From an uncultured Saccharofermentans sp. (lineage in GTDB: Bacteria; Bacillota; Clostridia; Saccharofermentanales; Saccharofermentanaceae): DNA of 47,695 nt. The notes under the pieces were generated by a model. The model was not told the origin of the DNA. It was given only the letters and a program-made list of their open reading frames with translations, and made no database searches. The first letter of the stretch is position 1. Every line of letters begins with the position of its first letter. Where the stretch lies: the NCBI GenBank assembly GCA_905234715.1, contig CAJOJI010000015.1, positions 1 through 47,695 on the forward strand. The letters run 5' to 3'. A program made the translations under genes and the position numbers. Positions 7,314 to 13,464 of this stretch are shown here, one piece after another.

Positions 7314-7350
7314 GATCGTCCGGAAAAACAAAAACCGGGCGATCTTTTTT
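7314..7350 (+). terminator. Strong terminator upstream of the tRNA array
   Basis: GATCGTCCGG (7314-7323) pairs with CCGGGCGATC (7335-7344), and six T follow. It isolates the small-ORF locus from the tRNA array. Confidence 0.88.
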
Positions 7351-7387
7351 ATTCGCCCACGAACCTTGAAAACTTAATCTTTTACAC

Positions 7388-7460
7388 ACCCTTGTAGCTC
7401 AATCGGTAGAGCATCCGGCCGTTAACCGGGTGGTTGAAGGTTCAAGTCCTTCCATGGGTG
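7388..7460 (+). tRNA. tRNA-Asn(GUU), unusual C33
   Basis: A complete 73-base cloverleaf with G73 and encoded CCA. Acceptor ACCCTTG/CATGGGT has one T-T mismatch. Anticodon stem TCCGG/CCGGG encloses CCGTTAA, so the anticodon is GTT but position 33 is C instead of the near-universal U (normal Asn loop CTGTTAA). First tRNA of the array. Confidence 0.9.
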
Positions 7461-7466
7461 CCAGTA

Positions 7467-7507
7467 CAGACTCTTCGAAAGAAACAGGCACTCTTTCGAA
7501 ATGTCTG
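7467..7507 (+). other. Long hairpin between tRNA-Asn and tRNA-Phe
   Basis: CAGAC/GTCTG at the base and TTCGAAAGA/TCTTTCGAA above form a 14-bp interrupted stem with a nine-base loop. No T-run follows; a smaller stem (AAAGAC/GTCTTT) lies just downstream near 7520-7535. It could be a processing signal or a decayed gene. Confidence 0.55.
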
Positions 7508-7552
7508 GGGATGGCATTAAAGACGCGGCGTCTTTCTTGTTATCCCAAAAAC

Positions 7553-7625
7553 GGATGGTTAGCTAATCTGGTGAAAGCACTTGGTTGAAGCCCAAGGGAG
7601 GTTGGATCGAAACCAACACCGTCCA
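7553..7625 (+). tRNA. tRNA-Phe(GAA), unusual T-loop
   Basis: A 73-base cloverleaf: acceptor GGATGGT/ACCGTCC, anticodon stem CTTGG/CCAAG with loop TTGAAGC (GAA, U33 normal), A73 and encoded CCA. The T-loop is ATCGAAA, so position 54 is A, not the conserved T, and the D stem has only three good pairs. Confidence 0.92.
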
Positions 7626-7629
7626 CCAT

Positions 7630-7701
7630 GGATCTGTAGTGTAAAGGTAACACACCGGACCTTTAATCCGGGTGATGGGAGTTCAAGTCTCTTCGGGTCC
7701 A
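7630..7701 (+). tRNA. tRNA-Lys(UUU), unusual C33
   Basis: A 72-base cloverleaf: acceptor GGATCTG/CGGGTCC, D stem GTGT/ACAC, anticodon stem CCGGA/TCCGG around CCTTTAA (anticodon TTT, C at 33). The T stem GGGAG/CTCTT has two G-U pairs; A73 and CCA are encoded. Only four bases separate it from tRNA-Phe including its CCA. Confidence 0.88.
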
Positions 7702-7708
7702 CCAATAT

Positions 7709-7780
7709 GGCCTCATGGTATAGCGGCAATTATGTCGGCTTGTCACGCCGGAGACAGGGGTTCAACTCCCCTTGAGGTCG
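7709..7780 (+). tRNA. tRNA-Asp(GUC)
   Basis: A 72-base cloverleaf with acceptor GGCCTCA/TGAGGTC, G73, encoded CCA, anticodon stem TCGGC/GCCGG around TTGTCAC (GTC, U33 normal) and T arm AGGGG-TTCAACT-CCCCT. A small hairpin GACTGA/TCAGTC (7786-7803) follows it. Confidence 0.94.
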
Positions 7781-7818
7781 CCAATGACTGACTGCATTCA
7801 GTCTTAAGATCCGCAATT

Positions 7819-7870
7819 GAAACAGGTTGTTTTGTAGAGTCCTCCTGATAATAGGAATACGGCCTGTTTC
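7819..7870 (+). other. tRNA-like stem structure without D and T arms
   Basis: An 8-bp stem GAAACAGG/CCTGTTTC encloses 36 bases that hold a second hairpin TCCT/AGGA with a nine-base loop. It lies between tRNA-Asp and tRNA-Pro in the slot where another tRNA would be. It may be a collapsed tRNA gene or a processing element. Confidence 0.35.
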
Positions 7871-7875
7871 ATCAT

Positions 7876-7946
7876 CGGGGTGTCGTATAACGGAAGTATC
7901 CGTGGCCTGGGACCACGTGGCGAAGGTTCGACTCCTTCTACTCCGA
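7876..7946 (+). tRNA. tRNA-Pro(UGG), unusual C33
   Basis: A 71-base cloverleaf with the C1-G72 pair typical of bacterial tRNA-Pro, A73 and encoded CCA. Anticodon stem CGTGG/CCACG holds loop CCTGGGA (anticodon TGG, C at 33 where relatives read TTTGGGA). The D stem GTAT/GTAT contains two G-U pairs and the variable loop is only four bases. Confidence 0.88.
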
Positions 7947-7954
7947 CCAGATAC

Positions 7955-8028
7955 TGGAAAGTAACTCGGCCGGTTAGAGTGCCGTTCTTATAAAGCGGTG
8001 GTCGAGAGTTCGAGTCTCTCCTTTCCAA
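7955..8028 (+). tRNA. tRNA-Ile(UAU), rare in bacteria
   Basis: A 74-base cloverleaf: acceptor TGGAAAG/CTTTCCA, D stem ACTC/GAGT, anticodon stem CCGTT/AGCGG with loop CTTATAA (anticodon TAT, U33 present), canonical T arm GAGAG-TTCGAGT-CTCTC, A73 and encoded CCA. Most bacteria read AUA with a CAU tRNA modified by TilS; tilS is present at 19995, so this UAU tRNA would be redundant with that system. Confidence 0.88.
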
Positions 8029-8034
8029 CCAAAT

Positions 8035-8104
8035 GCTTCTGTCACCGTCGGCCGGTGCAGTGGTCAGCCAACCCTGAATCTGAGTTCGAGTCTCAGCGGA
8101 AGCT
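8035..8104 (+). tRNA. Degenerate tRNA-like gene, identity unclear
   Basis: The acceptor GCTTCTG/CGGAAGC and T arm CTGAG-TTCGAGT-CTCAG are intact. The D loop is shortened (TCGGC), the anticodon arm does not form five clean pairs (CAGTG with CCCTG around a nine-base loop), and the 3' end reads ACA instead of CCA. Total length is 70 bases. It is probably a tRNA pseudogene; no anticodon is assigned. Confidence 0.55.
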
Positions 8105-8119
8105 ACAAAAGGCCGCATA

Positions 8120-8141
8120 GGCTAACGTTTGGTTATCGTCT
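8120..8141 (+). repeat. Second copy of the TAACGTTTGGTTAACGTCT repeat
   Basis: GGCTAACGTTTGGTTATCGTCT matches 2499-2517 with two differences. As at the first copy, it lies just after a tRNA or tRNA-like gene and just before a minus-strand lipoprotein gene of the same family. Confidence 0.65.
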
Positions 8142-8172
8142 CAGGAGATATACCGGAAGAATCAGTCGGTTA

Positions 8173-8835
8173 TTACCACGTCATATTGGTTATAGTGAAT
8201 TCAACAAGCCGGTCATATTTATCAAACTCAAACGTGTGATCCTCTAAATGTTTGCCGCAGGTATTGTACCCGTACATGCCGTATTCACAACGGTTGGGTT
8301 CTCCGGAATTCTTGATCAACTCTTCAGGGGTCATATCGAAAGGAACATCAAAACTTATGTTATCTCCCCAGAAGGAAGCTGTGTATGGCTTGAAAGATAT
8401 TCCGTAGATTATGCCTTCCTTTATAGGGTAGTTCTGGTGAAAGTAGCCCTCTGGTCTTTGTATGTATATGTATGCGTATGCAACCTGAGACGCTTTGGCT
8501 TCTTCACTCGGATAAAGCCAACAGCTCGGAATATCAGCTAAATCATCAATGGTATAGAAGATCCTTTGAGTGCAGGTCTCGTCCATGTCCCAGAATTCGC
8601 AACAGTCGGTGATATCATATAGTTCCTGAACTGTGGTCTCGCCAAATATAATTTCATGACCGTAAAGATAGAATCGATCGCTTTCACACCATTTGAGCAC
8701 GTTTTCTGACTTCTCGGGTATTTTTTCTGAATTCTTTTTTGTATCGGTCCCGTCAGATTTTTTTACGCACGAGCAGAAGGTAAGGGCCATGGAACCTGCT
8801 AATAAGAGTGACGTGATTTTCTTCATGCCCTTCAT
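8173..8835 (-). CDS. Lipoprotein of unknown function
   Basis: The 220-residue product opens with a lipoprotein signal peptide (basic MKGMKK, hydrophobic LLLAGSMALTFCSC) and probably becomes anchored at a Cys near residue 22-24. A short Lys/Ser/Glu linker and a mature domain rich in Tyr, Trp and Cys follow (for example GYNTCGKHLEDHTFEFDKYD). An RBS, GGAGG, lies at 8847-8843. A 30-codon remnant of a close paralogue is at 2555-2647. The family is not recognised. It is located on the outer face of the membrane. Confidence 0.78.
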   Translation of the reverse strand: MKGMKKITSLLLAGSMALTFCSCVKKSDGTDTKKNSEKIPEKSENVLKWCESDRFYLYGHEIIFGETTVQELYDITDCCEFWDMDETCTQRIFYTIDDLADIPSCWLYPSEEAKASQVAYAYIYIQRPEGYFHQNYPIKEGIIYGISFKPYTASFWGDNISFDVPFDMTPEELIKNSGEPNRCEYGMYGYNTCGKHLEDHTFEFDKYDRLVEFTITNMTW

Positions 8836-8845
8836 GGCTCTGCCT

Positions 8846-8884
8846 CCATAAAAGCCCTTGAAAACTCAGTTTCAAGGGCTTAAA
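8846..8884 (-). terminator. Terminator of the glycosyltransferase gene
   Basis: The stem AAGCCCTTGAAA/TTTCAAGGGCTT (8852-8881) is followed on the minus strand by TTTTAT. It shares its stem core with the tRNA-Thr terminator at 2385. Confidence 0.8.
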
Positions 8885-8906
8885 AGTTATGATTTGAATT
8901 TCCGTT

Positions 8907-9572
8907 TTATTCTTCAGCGGATTCTTTACGCTGAATGTCGCTCAGCATGATGAGCGAAGATGTTATGATGCTTCCGGCATAAGGGAAGAAGTTCTTGTTG
9001 AACTGTCCGTCCTCAACGAATGGGAGGGACTCGTCAAAGCGGAGCTGATTATCTTCAATGATGTTTCTTCTGTAGAACTTGTTGCATGTGGAACTGACCA
9101 GACATTCCTTATCACCAGAATAGTCTGCAGCGAAAGATGAAACATCAGAGTACTCATTATCGGTTAAGTTCCAAAGATCTCTTTCGCCGGTAAGTGACAG
9201 TCTCTCGATTCCGAAGGCGTAAAGATCTGCTTCCTTTGATAACAGCTCGAATCCGCCTCTGATAAAGCCTGTCTTGATTATGTCGTCGCATTCAAGGAAA
9301 GTGACATATTCGCCCGTGCTGTTATCGAGTCCTATATTGATTGCTGCAGAAGATCCCTTATGTGAGCAATACAGGATCTTTAAGTTATTGTAGACATTCT
9401 CGTAACCTGCAAGAATGCTCTTGGTTCCGTCTGTTGAACCGTCTTCTACAACAATGATCTCGATGCCTTTGGGATTGTAATCAAGTACTGAATTTAAGCA
9501 CTCGCTTATATACGACTCACAGTTGTAAGCCGGGATGATAATTGAAAGAATGATGTTAGACTTCTTTACCAT
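8907..9572 (-). CDS. Family 2 glycosyltransferase
   Basis: GT-A fold motifs are in order: LSIIIPAYNCESYISECLNS (9-28), IIVVEDGSTDGT (nucleotide-sugar Asp), KGSSAAINIGL, and ECDD as the DXD-type metal motif. A basic RRN segment and FVEDGQFN lie near the C-terminus. At 221 residues it is about the length of a bare catalytic domain, with no membrane helix. It probably transfers a sugar during surface polysaccharide or glycolipid synthesis; the acceptor is unknown. No Shine-Dalgarno sequence precedes the ATG; a near-consensus promoter ends six bases upstream, so the mRNA may be leaderless. It is a single-gene unit, divergent from the HNH gene. Confidence 0.88.
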   Translation of the reverse strand: MVKKSNIILSIIIPAYNCESYISECLNSVLDYNPKGIEIIVVEDGSTDGTKSILAGYENVYNNLKILYCSHKGSSAAINIGLDNSTGEYVTFLECDDIIKTGFIRGGFELLSKEADLYAFGIERLSLTGERDLWNLTDNEYSDVSSFAADYSGDKECLVSSTCNKFYRRNIIEDNQLRFDESLPFVEDGQFNKNFFPYAGSIITSSLIMLSDIQRKESAEE

Positions 9573-9578
9573 ATATAA

Positions 9579-9607
9579 ATTATATATATAAATGCAAAAT
9601 TTGTTAA
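9579..9607 (-). promoter_or_regulatory. Promoter placing the transcript start at the GT2 start codon
   Basis: On the minus strand: TTAACA (9607-9602), 17-bp spacer, TATAAT (9584-9579), six bases, then the ATG at 9572. Standard spacing puts the first transcribed base on or next to the A of ATG. Confidence 0.7.
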
Positions 9608-9727
9608 TAGAATTTGATAAAAATCGAAAAAATTAATATTTCTGTAATTCAGGGGCATTTCAGTCCCATTAATCAGTCGATATGTTTTATATAATTTCTT
9701 CGAAAACATAACTGTGGAGATGAGTTA

Positions 9728-10192
9728 ATGGATTGGTTTGACGGACTTTCAGGATCACCTTATACCGTATATGCGTTGATAGTAATACTCGCGATCGTTC
9801 TGCTTGCGTTTATCGTTGTTGCTTTCAGATATACAAGACAGCAAAGGGATATTCTCAGGCAGGAGGAACTTGACAGGGAAGTGGCACGCAGACGAAGGAT
9901 ACGTGCGTCTGACAAGAATGAGGTTTTCGAGCGCGACAATTACACATGCCAGATATGCGGTATCTCAAAAGATTATCTGGACAGCCTTTGTGAAGGACTT
10001 GGTGACTATCTTCTTCTGGAGGCAGATCACATTCGTTCGGTATCTCAGGGTGGAACAGGCAAAGACATAGATAACCTTCAGTGCTTATGCTGGCGATGTA
10101 ACCGTAAAAAGGGCGGCAGAAGGACTAATGCGGAAGTTAGGGAAATGATAGATTATGGGGTCGAGTTTTTATACAGAAATGAAGATTCATGA
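9728..10192 (+). CDS. Membrane-anchored HNH endonuclease
   Basis: The 154-residue protein has one strong transmembrane helix at about 15-34 (YALIVILAIVLLAFIVVAF), then a basic juxtamembrane stretch (LDREVARRRRIR). A complete HNH domain follows: CxxC (CQIC), EADHIRSVSQGG, DNLQCLC and CWRCNRKKGG. The two CxxC pairs form the usual zinc site, and the DH and N residues are the usual metal and catalytic positions. The basic flank predicts a cytoplasmic nuclease tethered to the inner face of the membrane. GGAGATG precedes the ATG. HNH nucleases are common in restriction, phage and DNA-uptake contexts; no methylase or phage gene is adjacent, so its role is open. Confidence 0.88.
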   Translation: MDWFDGLSGSPYTVYALIVILAIVLLAFIVVAFRYTRQQRDILRQEELDREVARRRRIRASDKNEVFERDNYTCQICGISKDYLDSLCEGLGDYLLLEADHIRSVSQGGTGKDIDNLQCLCWRCNRKKGGRRTNAEVREMIDYGVEFLYRNEDS

Positions 10193-10266
10193 TTTATTGA
10201 TTTTTTGAGCGTTAGTTTATAATAGGCAATAGATTTTTACGGGACTTATAGTCCGGAGGAGCGAAA

Positions 10267-11334
10267 ATGAAGGTTGTAAAGAAGATCTTTAAAGCTTTGC
10301 TTATCATTGTGCTTATCCTTGTGATACTTGCAGGTGCATTGTTGGCAGTGCTTACAATCGTGGAGTACAAACCGGCTGATACGGAAGCAGTTCCGGTTGA
10401 GACAATCGGCGGACAGGCAATGTCTCTGTCAACAGGAGATTCCATAAAGCTCGTTGCCTGGAACATCGGTTACGGCGCTTTGGGTGACAATGCCGATTTC
10501 TTTATGGACGGCGGCAAGATGGTCTACACAGGTGATGAGACCAGAGTTAGAGAAAACATCAATGCCATCGTGAGCGAAGTAAAAGCACAGGATCCTGATA
10601 TCCTTTTGCTTCAGGAAATCGACCTGAACAGCAGCAGAAGTTATTACATTGACGAGACTAATTATTTTGACAGCCTCGGATTTAATAACAGTGCATTTGC
10701 ATATAACTTTAAGGTTGCATATTTCCCGTTCCCGATCCCGCCGTACGGAAAGATCGATTCGGGTATTATCACATACTCAAACTATGAGACAACTTCAGCT
10801 ACAAGAATCCAGCTGCCCTGTCCTTTCTCATGGCCGGTCAAGACGATCAATCTTAAGAGATGCGTTCTTGTTACAAGGATCCCTGTTGAAGGCGGAAAAG
10901 AACTCGTAATCGTAAATCTCCATCTTGAGGCTTATGATGATGGTGAGGGTAAGGCTGCTCAGGCACAGATGCTGATGGATATCCTTAATGAGGAAACTGC
11001 TAAAGGCAATTACGTAATCGCAGGCGGAGATTTCAACCAGAGCTTCTCCAGTGTTAAAGTCAATTATCCTGTTTTTCCTGAACAGTGGCAGCCTGCTTCA
11101 ATGGATGTAAGTGCTTATCAGAATACATGGCAGTTCCTGATGTATGAGGATATTCCTTCATGCAGATCACTCTATGCTCCTCTTGCAGGAAATGATCCCA
11201 ATTCACTTCAGTATTATGTTATCGACGGATTCATTGTCTCATCCAACATCAGAGTTGATTCTTATGAGATACATGATCTCGGATTCGCTAACAGTGACCA
11301 CAATCCCCAGATACTGAACATCACTCTTGAATAA
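10267..11334 (+). CDS. Membrane-anchored endonuclease/exonuclease/phosphatase (EEP) family hydrolase
   Basis: An uncleaved-type N-terminal helix (about 8-32) precedes an EEP domain. The metal-dependent phosphoesterase motifs are in order: LVAWNIGYG (Asn), ILLLQEID (Glu), IVNLHLEAYD (His), GGDFNQ (Asp, Asn) and SDHNPQ (Asp, His). All catalytic positions expected of the family are present. The 355-residue length fits exported family members that cut phosphodiesters in nucleic acids, lipids or inositol phosphates; the substrate cannot be told. GGAGGAG precedes the ATG, and the gene ends at its own terminator. Confidence 0.9.
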   Translation: MKVVKKIFKALLIIVLILVILAGALLAVLTIVEYKPADTEAVPVETIGGQAMSLSTGDSIKLVAWNIGYGALGDNADFFMDGGKMVYTGDETRVRENINAIVSEVKAQDPDILLLQEIDLNSSRSYYIDETNYFDSLGFNNSAFAYNFKVAYFPFPIPPYGKIDSGIITYSNYETTSATRIQLPCPFSWPVKTINLKRCVLVTRIPVEGGKELVIVNLHLEAYDDGEGKAAQAQMLMDILNEETAKGNYVIAGGDFNQSFSSVKVNYPVFPEQWQPASMDVSAYQNTWQFLMYEDIPSCRSLYAPLAGNDPNSLQYYVIDGFIVSSNIRVDSYEIHDLGFANSDHNPQILNITLE

Positions 11335-11371
11335 GATCAGGCAATAGTTTTAAGAATAGTAAACCAACAAA

Positions 11372-11399
11372 AAACCTCTCGGGATCCGAGAGGTTTTTT
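11372..11399 (+). terminator. Terminator of the EEP gene
   Basis: AAACCTCTCGG and CCGAGAGGTTT form an 11-bp stem with a short AT loop, followed by a T-run. Confidence 0.9.
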
Positions 11400-11457
11400 G
11401 CGTGCTTCACTTTTATGGATAAGAGGTTTTGATGTCTTTTTCACCCTTGAGACGAGC

Positions 11458-11667
11458 TTAATCTAAATTCATAGCTTCGCTGCAAACATCATAAACATAA
11501 TCTATCTGGCTGTTGTGCTGTGAAACGGAGAATGTAGCAGAATTTGCTCCATTAAGGAATCTTCCGGCAGTTACGATGATAGTTCCTGCGAGAATTACGA
11601 TGATCGCAATAACAAGAACCATTTCAACAAGTGTAAAGCCCCTACGTGTCTTACCAATCCTTTTCAT
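11458..11667 (-). CDS. Type IV prepilin-like protein (short)
   Basis: The 69-residue product has a class III signal: a basic leader ending in Gly, the cleavage/methylation motif GFTLVEM (residues 10-16) and a hydrophobic helix (LVIAIIVILAGTIIVTAG). Only about 35 residues follow, much shorter than a major pilin, so it may be a pseudopilin or minor pilin. No prepilin peptidase, ATPase or other pilus gene is nearby. GGGGGTGA is a good RBS upstream of the ATG at 11667. Confidence 0.82.
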   Translation of the reverse strand: MKRIGKTRRGFTLVEMVLVIAIIVILAGTIIVTAGRFLNGANSATFSVSQHNSQIDYVYDVCSEAMNLD

Positions 11668-11985
11668 AAGCTGTCACCCCCGAGACAAGATTTGTTTTGT
11701 ATGAAACAAATATATCACAGACTGTTCACAATGTGTTCATATTTTTCATATTTTCTCCCTAATTTGTGCGATTAACCAATCGACCGTATTTGTTTTTGTG
11801 CACAGTGATGCAAAATGTAAAGAAATCCATTAATTCCAAGAGGTTTACGGGAGGTAAATTGATATCTTCAAACCGAATATCTGATAAAAATGCTCGAAAA
11901 ATGACAAACGATGGCAGGGGAATTGTTAACAAACCTGTTTACAATTTGTTAATAAATGAGTTCAAAATCAAAAATAAAGAACAGA
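11668..11985. other. AT-rich intergenic region, no supported gene
   Basis: About 320 bases between the prepilin start and the tRNA-Val promoter. One plus-strand frame runs through it into the tRNA, but it lacks an RBS and is compositionally random, so I do not call it. Short TTTACAATTTGTTAA-like repeats are seen near 11930-11955. Confidence 0.5.
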
Positions 11986-12014
11986 TTGTCAAAGAGAATA
12001 AAACAAGGTATACT
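11986..12014 (+). promoter_or_regulatory. Promoter of tRNA-Val
   Basis: TTGTCA (11986-11991), 17-bp spacer, TATACT (12009-12014); five of six matches in each box. The transcript would start about 10 bases before the tRNA. Confidence 0.85.
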
Positions 12015-12030
12015 TTCAAAGTTCATTTAA

Positions 12031-12104
12031 GGATGATTAGCTCAGCTGGCTAGAGTACATGCTTGACGTGCATGGGGTCACAGGTTCGAGCCCTGTATCA
12101 TCCA
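12031..12104 (+). tRNA. tRNA-Val(GAC)
   Basis: A canonical 74-base cloverleaf: acceptor GGATGAT/ATCATCC, D stem GCTC/GAGT, anticodon stem CATGC/GCATG with loop TTGACGT (GAC, U33), T arm ACAGG-TTCGAGC-CCTGT, A73, CCA encoded at 12105-12107. Confidence 0.97.
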
Positions 12105-12110
12105 CCATAG

Positions 12111-12150
12111 CCCGGATGCTTAAGTTAAGCATTCGGGTATTTATTTTTTT
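12111..12150 (+). terminator. Terminator of tRNA-Val
   Basis: CCCGGATGCTTA pairs with TAAGCATTCGGG (one G-T), followed by TATTTATTTTTTT. Confidence 0.9.
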
Positions 12151-12188
12151 ATATATAATCATCATATAAACATTTTAAGGAGTCGCCT

Positions 12189-12800
12189 ATGAAAGATCCT
12201 GAAAGATTTGAAAAGCAGATGGCATTTATCAGAGAGATCGATAAAGAGAAGATGATCAAGCGCCAGAGTTATCTTACGGATTGTGAGACTCATGAGAACG
12301 ATGCCGAGCATGCATGGCACATGGCCATAATGACACTCCTCTTAAGCGAATACTCAAACAGCGAGATCGATGTTTTAAAGACTGTAACAATGTTACTAAT
12401 CCACGATTTAGTAGAGATCTACGCCGGTGATACCTATGCTTACGATGAGGAAGGGAAGAAGACTCAGGCTGAGCGCGAAGCAAAAGCAGCGGACAAACTG
12501 TACGGACTTCTTCCCGAAGATCAGGCCGAATATTTTAAATCCGTATGGCTCGAGTTCGAAGAGCAGAAAACTCCCGAAGCAAAATTTGCGAGAACAATGG
12601 ACTGCTTCCAGCCGCTCATATTAAACGATGCTACTGACGGCCGTGCATGGAAAGAACATGACGTCAGATTAAGCTGGGTATTAAAGCGCAACGAAAATGT
12701 CCGTCTCGGTTCGGAAGATATATGGGAATACGAGAAAGAACACCTCATCGACCGCAATGTGGAAAAGGGCAACATAATCGACGACAGCAAAGACAGCTGA
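12189..12800 (+). CDS. HD-domain hydrolase, YfbR-like 5'-nucleotidase family
   Basis: The 203-residue protein shows the HD metal-site residues in order: His in ENDAEHAWHMA (about 37-47), HD in LLIHDLVEIYAGD (about 68-80) and a distal Asp near ARTMDCFQPL. The EH-W-H and HDLVEIYAGD segments match the HD_3/YfbR group, which remove phosphate from deoxynucleoside 5'-monophosphates; the substrate here is inferred from family only. An AAGGAG RBS lies upstream of the ATG. It appears to be a single-gene unit following tRNA-Val. Confidence 0.88.
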   Translation: MKDPERFEKQMAFIREIDKEKMIKRQSYLTDCETHENDAEHAWHMAIMTLLLSEYSNSEIDVLKTVTMLLIHDLVEIYAGDTYAYDEEGKKTQAEREAKAADKLYGLLPEDQAEYFKSVWLEFEEQKTPEAKFARTMDCFQPLILNDATDGRAWKEHDVRLSWVLKRNENVRLGSEDIWEYEKEHLIDRNVEKGNIIDDSKDS

Positions 12801-12872
12801 TTTGACCATTAACTATTAAAGGCTTTATAATTATTCAGATATATAAATATGGAATAAGAGGAGGAAAAATAG

Positions 12873-13370
12873 ATGAGCAAGTTCTGTAATCAGTGCGGAG
12901 CTCAGGTGGTGGATGAAGCCAATTTCTGCATGAAATGCGGATTTAATTTCAGGGCTCAGGCAGGAGCAGCAGTTGCTCCCGCAGCCGCAGCAGCACCGGT
13001 AGCCGCACCTGTTCAGGCACCTCAGCAGGTAATCCAGCCTTCAAGGCCGTGGGTTCAGAACAGCGGTGTTGTTAATCCTTATCCCGTTGCCGGATATGAC
13101 ACATATAACCCGACTTTCCACTGCAGATGTGAGTATTGCTATTATGAATTTGATTACCATACATACGATCTCGGTCACAGAGCATGGTATCCGCACGGAT
13201 TCGTATACTGCCCGCGCTGCCAGAGACCTTTGAGACATAAGCTCGAGTATGAGGTATTGACCAATGTAGTGCCTGCTCAGCCCGTGGTTCAGGCAGTGCC
13301 CCAGGCACCCGCACCCGTACCGCCCGCTCCGCCGGCTCCGCCCCAAGCGCCTCAGGCACCTCAGGTATAA
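12873..13370 (+). CDS. Zinc-ribbon protein with Ala/Pro-rich linkers
   Basis: Residues 1-25 form a zinc ribbon (FCNQCG ... FCMKCG), followed by a low-complexity Ala/Pro/Val linker. A second Cys-rich module follows (CRCEYC ... VYCPRCQRPL), then a Pro/Ala-rich tail. There is no membrane segment. The N-terminal ribbon plus APV linker resembles the N-terminus of the protease at 40092, suggesting a lineage-specific module. The function is unknown; such ribbons usually mediate protein or nucleic acid contacts. RBS GAGGAGG. Confidence 0.82.
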   Translation: MSKFCNQCGAQVVDEANFCMKCGFNFRAQAGAAVAPAAAAAPVAAPVQAPQQVIQPSRPWVQNSGVVNPYPVAGYDTYNPTFHCRCEYCYYEFDYHTYDLGHRAWYPHGFVYCPRCQRPLRHKLEYEVLTNVVPAQPVVQAVPQAPAPVPPAPPAPPQAPQAPQV

Positions 13371-13393
13371 GTGAAAAACACAAAAAGAATACG

Positions 13394-13427
13394 GAAGCTG
13401 CTTCATTTTCGGAGCAGCTTCTTTATT
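13394..13427 (+). terminator. Terminator of the zinc-ribbon gene
   Basis: GAAGCTGCT/AGCAGCTTC 9-bp stem followed by TTTATT. Confidence 0.88.
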
Positions 13428-13464
13428 GGAAATAATTATTCTTATGTGATACTTTTGAATAGCT

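Noticed and set aside
7581..8118. Frames across the tRNA array
   Set aside because: They run through complete tRNA cloverleaves on either strand and have no RBS.
11766..12053. 95-codon frame before tRNA-Val
   Set aside because: No RBS, low-complexity composition, and it runs into the tRNA-Val gene and over its promoter.
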